64,000 nucleotides of DNA from Rhodococcus sp. 14-2483-1-2. Its GTDB lineage: Bacteria; Actinomycetota; Actinomycetes; Mycobacteriales; Mycobacteriaceae. Shown in pieces: positions 43,047 through 51,342 of this stretch. Every line of letters starts with the position of its first letter. Positions within the stretch are counted from its first letter, which is position 1. The stretch spans positions 434,001 to 498,000 of the forward strand of contig NZ_NPFW01000007.1 of the NCBI RefSeq assembly GCF_002259405.1, given 5' to 3'. The notes beneath the pieces were generated by a model. It did not search any database. It was not told where the DNA came from and worked only from the letters and a program-made list of their open reading frames with translations. Made by a program: the position numbers and the translations under genes.

Positions 43047-44077
43047 TCACACTCGACAAGAACGCGCAGCCCAGCGTGGCGAAACTCGCTGCGCGCCCAT
43101 CACTGTGGCAGCAGACCAACAAGCCGACACTGGCGATGCTGGCGGTCACCGTGGCGGTGGCCATCGTCTTCTCGGTCACCACGTCCTCGTTCCTGACATT
43201 CACCAACATCTCCAACCTCGCAACGCAGATCGCACCGGTCCTGATCATCGCCGTCGCCATGACATTCGTGATCACCACCGGCCAGATCGACCTGTCGGTC
43301 GGAGCAACAGTCGCCTTCGTCGCGGCGATGAGTGCAGAGCTCATCCAGGCCGGCGTCGACTCCTCGGTGGTGTTCGTCGCGGCTCCGCTGATGGGAGCGG
43401 CATGGGGCCTGGTCAACGGCTGGCTCGCTGCCTACCAGGGCATTCCGCCATTCATCGTCACCCTCGCCACGCTGTCCATCATCCGCGGAATTGCGCTGTA
43501 CCGCACCGAAGGGTTCTCGGTCCCCATCACCCCGGGAACAGCGTTCGCGAAGCTCGGCACTGCGTCGTGGCTTGGATTCTCGGCAAGTGCGTGGATCGCG
43601 TTGTCCGTGGTGATCGTCGGTGCAATTGCCCTCAACCGCACCCGCTTCGGCCGCTACGTCACCGGAATCGGTTCCAACGTAGAGTCCGTTCGACGCTCCG
43701 GCGTCAACACTCGCCGCGTGCTGATGATGACGCTGGTGTTCACCGGACTGGCCGCCGGCATCGCCGGCCTACTCATCGCTGCGCGGCTCGGCTCGGGATC
43801 GGCCAACTCCGCCAACGGTTTCGAGCTGACCGTCATCACCGCGGTGGTGCTCGGTGGTACCAACCTGTTCGGCGGACGAGGAACCGTGATCGGTACCGTC
43901 ATCGGCGCAGTACTGACCGGCATCATCGCCAACGGCCTGACCCTATTGGGCGTCAGCCCGTTCCTCACCCCGATCATCACCGGAATCGTTCTGCTGGTGG
44001 CCATCTGGATCAACATGCGCGGGCACTCACTGGCATCGCTGTTCAAGCACCTGCAGAGCGCCCCGGGCAAGCAATGA
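43043..44077 (+). CDS. Ribose/xylose-type ABC transporter permease
   Basis: 344 residues with about ten membrane segments. Typical RbsC features: FVITTGQIDLSVGATVAFVA, YQGIPPFIVTLATLSIIRGI, and AVVLGGTNLFGGRGTVIGTV. Single permease gene, so the channel is a homodimer. The ATG overlaps the ATPase stop and the stop overlaps the phosphotriesterase-like start. Confidence 0.94.
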   Translation: MITLDKNAQPSVAKLAARPSLWQQTNKPTLAMLAVTVAVAIVFSVTTSSFLTFTNISNLATQIAPVLIIAVAMTFVITTGQIDLSVGATVAFVAAMSAELIQAGVDSSVVFVAAPLMGAAWGLVNGWLAAYQGIPPFIVTLATLSIIRGIALYRTEGFSVPITPGTAFAKLGTASWLGFSASAWIALSVVIVGAIALNRTRFGRYVTGIGSNVESVRRSGVNTRRVLMMTLVFTGLAAGIAGLLIAARLGSGSANSANGFELTVITAVVLGGTNLFGGRGTVIGTVIGAVLTGIIANGLTLLGVSPFLTPIITGIVLLVAIWINMRGHSLASLFKHLQSAPGKQ

Positions 44078-45102
44078 TCGTCCAGACGGTGACGGGGCCG
44101 GTCGACTCCAGTGAGCTGGGACTGGTGCTACCACACGAGCACCTGCACAACGACGCCTCCATGGCGCACTCGGAGTCACCCGACCCCGCTGTGGCACAGG
44201 CTCTCTCCGGACCCATTTCGCCTCGGGACGCCTGGCTGCTGCACGACAATCCTTATCACAGCGCCGACAATTGTCGGATCGACGACGCCACAGCCGTATT
44301 GGCCGACCTGAAAACCTTTGCCGATCACGGCGGGACGACGGTCGTCGACCTGACACCGCCGGGAATCGGTCGTCGGCCCGAGACTCTGGAACGGTACTCC
44401 CGCGAATCGGGCGTCCGCGTCGTCATGGGCTCGGGCTGGTACCTCGAGGCCACGCACCCTGCCGAGGTCGCGACGCTCGGTGTCGACCAACTCGCATCGG
44501 GACTGATCGCCGAATTCACCACGGACCACGGCCCTCGGCCCGGAGTGATCGGGGAGATCGGAGTCTCGCCGTCGTTCACCGCAGCCGAACAGAAAGCGCT
44601 GCGCGCCGCATGCGTTGCCCAACGAGAAGTCGATGTACCACTGTTCGTTCATCTTCCGGGCTGGCAGCGGCGCGGGCACGAGGTGCTCGACATCGTCATC
44701 GAGGAGATGGGTGTCGACCCGAGTGCCGTGGTGCTCTGCCACATGGACCCGTCGGGCAACGATCCCGATTACCAATGCGCTCTGGGTGATCGCGGGGTGT
44801 ATCTGGAATTCGACATGATCGGCATGCCCTTCGAGTTCCCGGGCGAGGGCCAGTCTCCGTCACCCGCCGAGACGGCCTTCGCGGTCGCCGGTCTCATCGG
44901 CGGTGGGTACCGACGGCAACTACTGCTCAGTCACGACCTGTTCCTCAAGTCGATGCTCCGCGCATTCGGCGGCAATGGTTTGGCCTACGTACCAGTCTCT
45001 TTCGCTGCTCGACTCGTGCGCAGCGGAATCGATCCACAGCACGTGTCCTCGCTCATGCGAGACAACCCCAGGACGCTCTTCGAGAGCGCCGGAAAAGGAT
45101 AG
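44074..45102 (+). CDS. Phosphotriesterase-family metal-dependent hydrolase
   Basis: 342 residues. The amidohydrolase metal ligands are seen: HEH (His21, His23), GVIGEIGVS with a Glu where classic phosphotriesterase has a carboxylated Lys, LFVHLPGW, VVLCHMDPSG and LLLSHDLF (Asp). The Glu bridging ligand is typical of the Php/lactonase branch rather than true organophosphate hydrolases. Likely hydrolyses a lactone, phosphate ester or amide derived from the imported compound. Fully embedded in the operon. Confidence 0.9.
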   Translation: MIVQTVTGPVDSSELGLVLPHEHLHNDASMAHSESPDPAVAQALSGPISPRDAWLLHDNPYHSADNCRIDDATAVLADLKTFADHGGTTVVDLTPPGIGRRPETLERYSRESGVRVVMGSGWYLEATHPAEVATLGVDQLASGLIAEFTTDHGPRPGVIGEIGVSPSFTAAEQKALRAACVAQREVDVPLFVHLPGWQRRGHEVLDIVIEEMGVDPSAVVLCHMDPSGNDPDYQCALGDRGVYLEFDMIGMPFEFPGEGQSPSPAETAFAVAGLIGGGYRRQLLLSHDLFLKSMLRAFGGNGLAYVPVSFAARLVRSGIDPQHVSSLMRDNPRTLFESAGKG

Positions 45103-45111
45103 AGAAACACC

Positions 45112-45864
45112 ATGGGTAAGAAAGTTCTGATCGCCGGTGAAAGCTGGATGACCACCTCGACCCACGTCAAAGGCGTCGACGAATTCACCGTGCACTCCTA
45201 CGTCGAGGGCGTCGGACCGCTCAAGGATGCCCTGCTCTCCCGCGGACACGACGTGGTGCACATGCCGGCGCACCTGGTACCGACGCAATTCCCCGGCAGC
45301 GCAGAGGCCCTGTCCGCCTACGACGTCATCGTGCTCTCCGACATCGGTGCCAACTCGATTCAGCTCGCGCCCAGCGTCTTCGACCGGTTTCAGGCTGGGG
45401 AGGATCGATTGGTCGAGCTCCGGGACTGGGTGCACGACGGCGGTGCACTGTTGATGATCGGTGGGTACCTCTCGTTCTCCGGATTCCAGGCCCGGGCAGC
45501 GTTTCGACAGACTGCGCTCGCCGACGCCCTCCCGGTGACAATGCTTCCGGAAGACGATCGAGTGGAGACGCCCGGCGGAATGATTCCCGTCGTCGTCGAC
45601 AGCGCGCACCCGGCCGTGGGGGGCAGCGGAAGCGACTGGCCCGCACTCCTCGGCTACAACCGCGTGATCGCCAAGGACGGAGTCGCCGTGCCCGCCACCA
45701 TCAACGGCGATCCGCTCGTCGCTGCGGGAACGTACGGCAAGGGTCGCTCGGCGGTCTTCACCTCGGACTGCTCGCCGCACTGGGCACCGCCGGAGTTCTG
45801 CGAACAGTGGCTCGGGTACACCGATCTGTTCGACGGCCTGATCACCTGGTTGTCCGAAGAATGA
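45112..45864 (+). CDS. Glutamine-amidotransferase-like (GATase1-like) protein
   Basis: 250 residues. Flavodoxin-like fold with KVLIAGESWMTTSTHVKGVD, YDVIVLSDIGANSIQLAPSV, and LLMIGGYLSFSGFQARAAFR. It resembles the PF07090-type putative glutamine amidotransferases and the related ThuA group. The usual nucleophile Cys of class I glutamine amidotransferases is not in the expected elbow (GGYLSFSG), so glutaminase activity is doubtful. The stop overlaps the next gene by 4 bases. An enzyme or sensor for a sugar derivative is plausible. Confidence 0.85.
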   Translation: MGKKVLIAGESWMTTSTHVKGVDEFTVHSYVEGVGPLKDALLSRGHDVVHMPAHLVPTQFPGSAEALSAYDVIVLSDIGANSIQLAPSVFDRFQAGEDRLVELRDWVHDGGALLMIGGYLSFSGFQARAAFRQTALADALPVTMLPEDDRVETPGGMIPVVVDSAHPAVGGSGSDWPALLGYNRVIAKDGVAVPATINGDPLVAAGTYGKGRSAVFTSDCSPHWAPPEFCEQWLGYTDLFDGLITWLSEE

Positions 45865-46487
45865 GTCGATCCATCGAGCTGACTGCGCGGCAGCACCCCA
45901 ATCTTGCTGCCGCGCAGGCTGTCCGACTCATCACCGACTCGATCGACGGCTCACTGCGTGACGAGGACTTTCGGCGCTATCTGGTGATCGAGGAAGCATT
46001 CGTGCTCACCGCGGTGCGCATCCTGGGGCTCGTGGTCGCCGAGTCCGAGTCCTTGAACGACGCAACCGATCACGTGGTGTCGCTGTCGAACCTCGTCGGT
46101 GAACAGCGCGAGTACTTCGCCGGTCTGCGGGAGCAGTTCCCATACGACGGCGACGTGCACGAGCTGATCGAGAGCTCGTCCGCACTGTCGAACTACGCAC
46201 TGGGACTCGCCCGCCGAGACGGCAGGGCCGCGGCTCTGGTCGCGATGTTCGCCGCCGAGACCCTGTACCTGTCCTGGTGTCGCGCAGCACTTGATACATC
46301 GGTCGATCGCGAACCGGCGCTGCAGGAGTGGATCGAGATGCACACCCGACCTGCCTTCGTGGCACAGGTCGATGCTCTGGCCCGAGAGGTCGACGCCATG
46401 GACCGCGTGGACGACGCCACGCTCGACGAGTGGTTCGCCGGCATGCTGGCCGCCGAGACCGAATTCCACGACTCAGCGATCCGCTAG
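45861..46487 (+). CDS. TenA-like (haem-oxygenase-fold) protein without the thiaminase Cys
   Basis: 208 residues. All-helical TenA fold: NLAAAQAVRLITDSIDGSLR, FRRYLVIEEAFVLTAVRILG, then the central block AALVAMFAAETLYLSWCRAA and a closing AAETEFHDSAIR. In TenA thiaminases the central block has an active-site Cys, here replaced (VAMF), while the C-terminal Glu seems kept. That is the TenA_E pattern. TenA_E proteins salvage pyrimidine pieces of thiamine or have unrelated hydrolytic roles. Last gene of the operon. I would not assign thiamine metabolism without more evidence. Confidence 0.8.
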   Translation: MSRSIELTARQHPNLAAAQAVRLITDSIDGSLRDEDFRRYLVIEEAFVLTAVRILGLVVAESESLNDATDHVVSLSNLVGEQREYFAGLREQFPYDGDVHELIESSSALSNYALGLARRDGRAAALVAMFAAETLYLSWCRAALDTSVDREPALQEWIEMHTRPAFVAQVDALAREVDAMDRVDDATLDEWFAGMLAAETEFHDSAIR

Positions 46488-46719
46488 TGCCTGTGGTGGC
46501 GAGGATGCCGCCGATTTCCTTGGCCAGTGCGCGCGTGCGGCGTCCTCCGTCATCGATCTACTCAACGGGCCGGATCGTGATCGCCTGGCGTTGTGCGAAG
46601 CCCCGCGATGCGGTCAACTGTTTCTGCAGGATCGACCCAATCAGCAATGGTGTTGCAGCGCATGCGGGAATCGGGCGCGCGCGGCACGACACCACGCCGT
46701 GAAGAAGGACAGGTCATGA
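46488..46719 (+). pseudogene. Remnant of a CGNR zinc-finger (ABATE-domain) regulator
   Basis: The frame encodes only the C-terminal part of a CGNR protein: SSVIDLLNGPDRDRLALCEA, then CGQLFLQDRPNQQWCCSACG followed by NRARAARHH. The zinc finger is intact (CEAPRC, CSACGNR). The normal ~110-residue N-terminal ABATE domain is missing, and no ATG or GTG start occurs in the frame after the TenA stop; the first possible start, a TTG, would leave about 40 residues. The stop still overlaps the VOC gene start (ATGA), a leftover of translational coupling. Truncation by deletion during operon assembly is the simplest reading. Confidence 0.65.
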
Positions 46720-47111
46720 ACATTTCGGTACATCAAGTGGTCCTCGACTGCACCGACGCCCGTGAGTCAGCCGAGTTCTACCGGCAGCTACTCGGATTCG
46801 AATACGTCCCCGGCGACGCCGAACCGATCAATCCGGATTGGCTCGCGATCACCGCACCCGACGGTTCGTGGCGAATCGCGTTTCAGCAGGTCGACGCACT
46901 TCCGGCCGCAACGTGGCCGGACGGCGAACACCCCCAGATGCTGCACCTGGACTTCCGCGTCGACACTGTCGCGCAACTCAACGAAGAGCATTCGCGTGCA
47001 ATGAGTTTGGGAGCTACATCGCTTCGGGATCTGCACGACGACCCGGTGGAGCCGATCCGAATCTATGCCGACCCGGCCGGCCATCCATTCTGCATCTTCG
47101 TGGGGGGATGA
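46716..47111 (+). CDS. VOC-family (glyoxalase-like) protein
   Basis: 131 residues. Paired beta-alpha-beta-beta-beta modules are visible: VVLDCTDARESAEFYRQLLG with EYVPGD, and PQMLHLDFRVDTVAQLNEEH ending IYADPAGHPFCIFVG. The family covers glyoxalases, resistance proteins and dioxygenases; no complete metal triad can be assigned with confidence. It starts within the CGNR remnant's stop codon, a pairing (CGNR regulator plus VOC) that would make sense if both genes were once intact. Confidence 0.85.
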   Translation: MNISVHQVVLDCTDARESAEFYRQLLGFEYVPGDAEPINPDWLAITAPDGSWRIAFQQVDALPAATWPDGEHPQMLHLDFRVDTVAQLNEEHSRAMSLGATSLRDLHDDPVEPIRIYADPAGHPFCIFVGG

Positions 47112-47135
47112 ACCCAGCGCACATCTACGCCCCTC

Positions 47136-47272
47136 GCATGAATTCACACCCGCTACAGGGGGCGTGGATTACAACGAAGGGCGTCAATGCCGCTACACCC
47201 TGCCGATCAGCTCCCAACATTCAGTTACCCGACGCCGATCGGAGTCCGATATCCAAAACTGGGGAGTCGATC
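47136..47272. repeat. Intergenic repeat, copy 1
   Basis: About 137 bp starting GCATGAATTCAC and ending near GGGAGTCGATC. It is ~80% similar to copy 2, which starts 175 bp further on. Shared blocks include GAAGGGCGTCAATGCCGCT and CGACGCCGATCGGAGTC. The hairpin seen in copy 2 is degraded here. Confidence 0.7.
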
Positions 47273-47310
47273 AGCGGTCGACGCCGAGGCTGAACACATC
47301 TAAGCCCCTT

Positions 47311-47447
47311 GCATGAATTCACGACCGCTACACGGGGTATGGATTACGACGAAGGGCGTCAATGCCGCTGCATCCTGCACATCAGCTCCCCGGTTTTGGA
47401 TTCCCGACGCCGATCGGAGTCAGGAATCCAAAACTGAGGAGCCGATC
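47311..47447. repeat. Intergenic repeat, copy 2, with a long hairpin
   Basis: Second copy of the 47136 repeat. It contains a 12-bp perfect inverted repeat, GTTTTGGATTCC (47393-47404) and GGAATCCAAAAC (47423-47434), with a CCGATCGG palindrome in the loop. This could fold in RNA as a terminator or be the core of a dispersed repeat. It stands between the VOC gene and the convergent dehydratase gene. Confidence 0.7.
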
Positions 47448-47476
47448 CCCGGACAGGACACCACTGCCGCAGGCAC

Positions 47477-48589
47477 TCAGCCCAATTGCACGGTTGCCGT
47501 AGCGCGGTGACCGAAGATTCGCTTGCCCTCGAATGTCGCACCCAGTGAGATCACTGCAGTGCGTGTCGCTTCGTCCTTGGACTTGATCTTGCCGGTGAAG
47601 ACGATTTCGGCGGCCTTGTGGGTGTCGACCGGGATAGGGGTGGTGAAGCGGACGGTGTAGTCCTTCACAGCGCCCGGATCGCCGAGCCACTCGCTGATCC
47701 ATCCACCGCCGACACCCATCGTGAGCATGCCGTGGGCCAGCACGTTCTCGAGATCGATCATCTTGGCGAACTTCTCGTCCCAGTGAATCGGGTTCGCGTC
47801 TCCGGCAACGCCTGCGTAATTGACCAGGTCACCGCGGGTCAGGCGCACCGTGCGTGACGGCAGTTCGTCTCCGACGTTCACATCGTCGAACTTCTGCGTC
47901 GGCCGTCCCCGGTACTCCTCGATGATCAGCGGTTCGTGTTGCTGCGGAGTGGACAGTGCGTCGTGCTCATTCGCCCCAGTATCGCCGGTGTCGGTCGCAC
48001 CCAACATCACTATGTTGCGAGCCGCCTCGGCGATGGCCGGATCGATCTCGCCGGACCGACCGACGAGGAGCGTGGTGTACGTGGTCTGCACCAGTTCGTT
48101 CTTCTGATTGGACACGATGTTCTTGGTGACCATCATGTCGCGACCCATGACCGTCTTGAACGAATCTAGCGAGACGTCGCACGTCAGCTGATCGCCGGCG
48201 AGGATCGGCTTCTGGAACACCAGCACCTGATCGGTCTGCAGAATCTGGCTCAGGTCGTAGCCCTCGGCGATGGACTGGAGAAGCTTCTTCTGCGCGAGGG
48301 TGCCGACCAGCGACATGAACGTCAGAGGTGCGACGAGGGCACTGTGACCAAGCGCGGCCGCGGCGTCGCCGTCCCAGTGGGCGGGGTGGAAGTCCTGAAC
48401 GGCGCGGGCGTACTCACGGACCTTCTCGCGGCCCACCTCGTAGTAGTCCTCGGTGCGGTAGTGATAACCGACCATGCTCCGAGCATGTTCTGCCGGATCG
48501 AATGCTTCCCCGTCGGTTGCTGCCGCACCGGACTCCGCTACCTGCTCTGCCACTGTTGTCCCACCGTCTCGTACCCCACTGTTCACCAT
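47477..48589 (-). CDS. Fused HadA/HadB-type (3R)-hydroxyacyl-ACP dehydratase
   Basis: 370 residues, two hot-dog folds in one chain. The N-terminal half (about 30-175) is HadA-like with HARSMVGYHYRTEDYYEVGR and VQDFHPAHWDGDAA. The C-terminal half (about 220-370) is HadB-like with the hydratase motif VAGDANPIHWDEKFAK and AHGMLTMGVGGGWISEW. In mycobacteria separate HadA and HadB form the dehydratase of the FAS-II cycle that elongates meromycolic acid; a fusion is seen in some relatives. The Asp-His catalytic pair lies in the C-terminal half. It points to a mycolic-acid bacterium. Last gene of the minus-strand run. Confidence 0.88.
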   Translation of the reverse strand: MVNSGVRDGGTTVAEQVAESGAAATDGEAFDPAEHARSMVGYHYRTEDYYEVGREKVREYARAVQDFHPAHWDGDAAAALGHSALVAPLTFMSLVGTLAQKKLLQSIAEGYDLSQILQTDQVLVFQKPILAGDQLTCDVSLDSFKTVMGRDMMVTKNIVSNQKNELVQTTYTTLLVGRSGEIDPAIAEAARNIVMLGATDTGDTGANEHDALSTPQQHEPLIIEEYRGRPTQKFDDVNVGDELPSRTVRLTRGDLVNYAGVAGDANPIHWDEKFAKMIDLENVLAHGMLTMGVGGGWISEWLGDPGAVKDYTVRFTTPIPVDTHKAAEIVFTGKIKSKDEATRTAVISLGATFEGKRIFGHRATATVQLG

Positions 48590-48639
48590 TACTGGAGCAA
48601 CCTACCCAACAACGGCGTTCGTTGGCCAGGCCGGCGGGT

Positions 48640-49599
48640 TCAAGCCGAGCGGTGTCGCGGGGAGTCGTGGTAGCCCACCATCGAGGCGTGTTGCGACGGC
48701 ACAACGTTGGCGATCGTGGCACCACGCGGGTGATGCCGACGCGATGCGACCGCGTCGACGGCCATCAGAGCCGCACCGTGCGCGGTGAGGGACTCAGGAT
48801 TGGCAGGCGCGACGACCGGCAGCATCAGATCACGACGAAACAGGCGCCGAAGCGTCGGGATATTGGCGCAGCCACCGACCATCACCAGGGCATTCACAGC
48901 GCAGGGCGCGTCGACGATGACACTGGCCACCCAGTCCTCCAACGAACGAATGCTGCGCTCGAGCACATCGTCGAAGGTGTTGCGCCACAATCTGACCGGA
49001 CCACCGATGAAGGGTCCGGCAACTTCCGCCACCCGCAGCCGGGAAAGCTGCTCGCGTGCCGTGCGGATCGACACCGCCAATTCTGCTCGGGCGCGATCGG
49101 ACGCCAACTCGTCTGCCCCGTACGTCGAGAGCAGGTAGCGCGCGACCTGCTCGTCGCAGCTGTTGCCTCCGAACAGCGTGGTGCGCACCGAACTGAAGAC
49201 CGTACCGGTGGCCGGGTCTGCGACGGACACCGTGGTGCCGGATGCCCCGACGTCACAGATCGCAACGGTTCGAGCGCCCTCGAGTTGGCCCGTGCCCTGC
49301 AGATACCGCAGCTGAGCACCGAGTTCGGACGCAACCAGCAGGCGATCGGCCTCGTACGTGGAGTAGGCGGACGTACGCGCGCGAGCACCGGGATCGTCGG
49401 GCACGGCCAAGACGATGTCGGTTCTGTCGACCATCTGGTCTCGCGACATGGAGTCCAGCAAGTCGAGGGCGACCTGAAGGTGGTCGTCAGGATCGAACGA
49501 GTGGACGATGTGGGCCGACCGCACCGACTCGTCGATCGCATCGACGGCGACCCCTCGGGCAGTGGCAGAACCCACCGAAACACCAAGGACTGTTCTCAT
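48640..49599 (-). CDS. Actin-fold ATPase-like protein (Hsp70-like), copy 3
   Basis: 319 residues from ATG 49597-49599. Actin/Hsp70 nucleotide motifs: VLGVSVGSATARGVAVDA (phosphate 1-like), TVAICDVGASGTTVSVADPA (phosphate 2-like) and NALVMVGGCANIPTLRRLFR (adenosine). It has no C-terminal substrate-binding domain or membrane helix. It is closely related to the N-terminal part of the protein at 52841-54421 (shared GASGTxVSV, LSRLR/LALLR, GPFIGG/GPFVGG). Function unknown; actin-fold proteins in actinobacteria often regulate envelope or division processes. Confidence 0.8.
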   Translation of the reverse strand: MRTVLGVSVGSATARGVAVDAIDESVRSAHIVHSFDPDDHLQVALDLLDSMSRDQMVDRTDIVLAVPDDPGARARTSAYSTYEADRLLVASELGAQLRYLQGTGQLEGARTVAICDVGASGTTVSVADPATGTVFSSVRTTLFGGNSCDEQVARYLLSTYGADELASDRARAELAVSIRTAREQLSRLRVAEVAGPFIGGPVRLWRNTFDDVLERSIRSLEDWVASVIVDAPCAVNALVMVGGCANIPTLRRLFRRDLMLPVVAPANPESLTAHGAALMAVDAVASRRHHPRGATIANVVPSQHASMVGYHDSPRHRSA

Positions 49600-49739
49600 G
49601 ATTCCTCGACTCGACTGGCTACTCCGACCTGCCGATAGTAACCGCCGAACCGCCGTCTGGACAGCAATATCGGTATTTGAATGAACTTTCGGTTTGTTTT
49701 GGGAGATATAACAAGCAGCAGGATGCGAGTCGTCCGATC

Positions 49740-50027
49740 TCAGGCGACGTGATCGAAAGGATCTCGACGGTCCGCCAGCAGCGGGCCCCATTCCTCCTGC
49801 GCCGACATCATCGCCGCACAGTCGACACCGTTGTCCGAGTCCATCCCACGCGCGGCCGCGACGATGGAACGAGCGGACTGCACGAGCGAGACGTCGAAAC
49901 GGAAGCTGTGCGCCGCCAATTCGGAGAACGCATCCTCCGGACTGCAGCCACGCAGCGCGATGAGAACACCCACTGCCCTGTCGATGGTTGTGCGGGTCAC
50001 CGGTCCTGCTGCGAAATGATCGGTCAT
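49740..50027 (-). CDS. ANTAR-domain RNA-binding protein
   Basis: 95 residues. A single ANTAR domain, IDRAVGVLIALRGCSPEDAF and SLVQSARSIVAAARG, three helices that bind paired hairpins in leader RNAs and prevent termination. There is no GAF, response-regulator or other sensor domain, so control would have to be through expression or a partner. It sits among the actin-fold genes on the same strand. I cannot identify a target leader by eye. Confidence 0.82.
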   Translation of the reverse strand: MTDHFAAGPVTRTTIDRAVGVLIALRGCSPEDAFSELAAHSFRFDVSLVQSARSIVAAARGMDSDNGVDCAAMMSAQEEWGPLLADRRDPFDHVA

Positions 50028-50178
50028 CGGATACTCACCGTCTACTGGTCGATCACCCGATGGTAGCGAGGCGTGAGCAGAAGTTCAGGTGTCGGAGTCG
50101 AATTCACATACCCGTCACGCGAAGGACTTGTCCAAGTATCAAAACCGCTCGCTCACAATGCAATCAACGACTCGAACG

Positions 50179-51261
50179 TCATTCGACCGGATCCGCCGAC
50201 GGTGCTGCATCGGTGGTGGGCTCGGTGGTCTCCGGAACCTCGCTGGTCGGCTCGGACGGCTCGGTGGGCGGCACCTCGGTTTCGGGTTCCGGCTCGGGAT
50301 CGACGGTCGGCGTCTCCCCTCCACCCGATCCGCCACCGCCAGAATTCCCGCCACCCGGGTGGCCACCGCCCGAAGCGCCGCCGCCCGAAGCGCCGTCGGA
50401 GTCGCCACTGCCGGCGTTGCCGCCTCCGCCGGTGACCACGCCGGGTCTGCCGCCACCCGAATCGACGGCACGGGAGTTGCCGCCACCCGACGACACCTCG
50501 CCGTTCGGAGTGGGGACCGAACCCCCGAGGACTGCGTCACTCCAGTCGGCGATCGAAATCGGCCCGTACACCGGGGCCTCGAACAGCCCCGCCTCGACGG
50601 GCGGAACAGCAGACGGGGCAGTAGGCGGGACCGCCGAATCGGCAATGACCGCCACCGACGTCGACACGGCTCCGCCGTCTTCGCTCGACGGCATCTCGGC
50701 GGTGTCGACCACGGGATTCTGTGTCGGATCGGCCGCCGCCAGTGCCCACACCGTGGCTCCGCTCAGTGCCGCGAGAACCGCAACACCCAATCCGATCATC
50801 GTCAGCCGCGCGCTGCGTGGCGTGCCCGTCCCGTCGCCGGCAGAGCCACTCCGGCCCTCCTCACCCGTCGCAGCAGAGACGGACACAGGCTCGGCGTGGG
50901 CGGCCTTGGCTCCGATCAGTGCCGCTGCAATTCCCAACGGAACCGCGGAGTTCAACCGTGGATCTCCGGCATCGACTACCCCGACGTCGCGAACATCGTG
51001 GGCGGCCAGAGCGGCGCGAACGGTCCCACAGAGTGCGATGCTGTCGCAGACCACCCCGGAACCGCTGATCAGCAGGTCGTTCTGGGCCGCCTGCACCCTC
51101 ATGATTCCGAGCATCGTCGTGACCGCGTCACCGACACCCCCGGGAACCGAGGACACCGAGACGGTGCGAGTGGAAATGGGCCCGAGTTCGGGCAGATCGG
51201 CCTCGACCAGCGAAGCAGACACTTCTTCGACACCGACGTGCACTCCGAGTGCAATGGCCAT
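50179..51261 (-). CDS. Membrane protein with reduced actin-like N-domain and Gly-rich tail, copy 2
   Basis: 360 residues. The N-terminal ~130 residues (ALGVHVGVEEVSASLVEADL; VVDAGDPRLNSAVPLGIAAA) look like fragments of the actin fold of its neighbours, without the phosphate motifs. One membrane helix follows (ARLTMIGLGVAVLAALSGAT, about 153-175). The outside part is low-complexity: a Ser/Pro/Thr region, a Gly-Gly-Gly repeat tract (about 255-305) and a Pro/Glu/Thr tail. Such tails are typical of cell-wall-spanning linkers. No enzymatic motif is visible. Confidence 0.72.
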   Translation of the reverse strand: MAIALGVHVGVEEVSASLVEADLPELGPISTRTVSVSSVPGGVGDAVTTMLGIMRVQAAQNDLLISGSGVVCDSIALCGTVRAALAAHDVRDVGVVDAGDPRLNSAVPLGIAAALIGAKAAHAEPVSVSAATGEEGRSGSAGDGTGTPRSARLTMIGLGVAVLAALSGATVWALAAADPTQNPVVDTAEMPSSEDGGAVSTSVAVIADSAVPPTAPSAVPPVEAGLFEAPVYGPISIADWSDAVLGGSVPTPNGEVSSGGGNSRAVDSGGGRPGVVTGGGGNAGSGDSDGASGGGASGGGHPGGGNSGGGGSGGGETPTVDPEPEPETEVPPTEPSEPTSEVPETTEPTTDAAPSADPVE

Positions 51262-51342
51262 GATCGTCGACTCCCCCGAACTCGATTCCGACTCAGAGTA
51301 CTCTTCGAGTCTCGAATCGGGGAAATATACCGCTTTCCGCGA

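Noticed and set aside
45861..46487. TPP riboswitch or thiamine operon around the TenA-like gene
   Set aside because: No thiamine biosynthesis genes are nearby and the gene starts within the preceding stop codon, leaving no leader.
47112..47476. Insertion sequence between the VOC and dehydratase genes
   Set aside because: No transposase frame or terminal inverted repeats with target duplication are present; only two diverged repeat copies.
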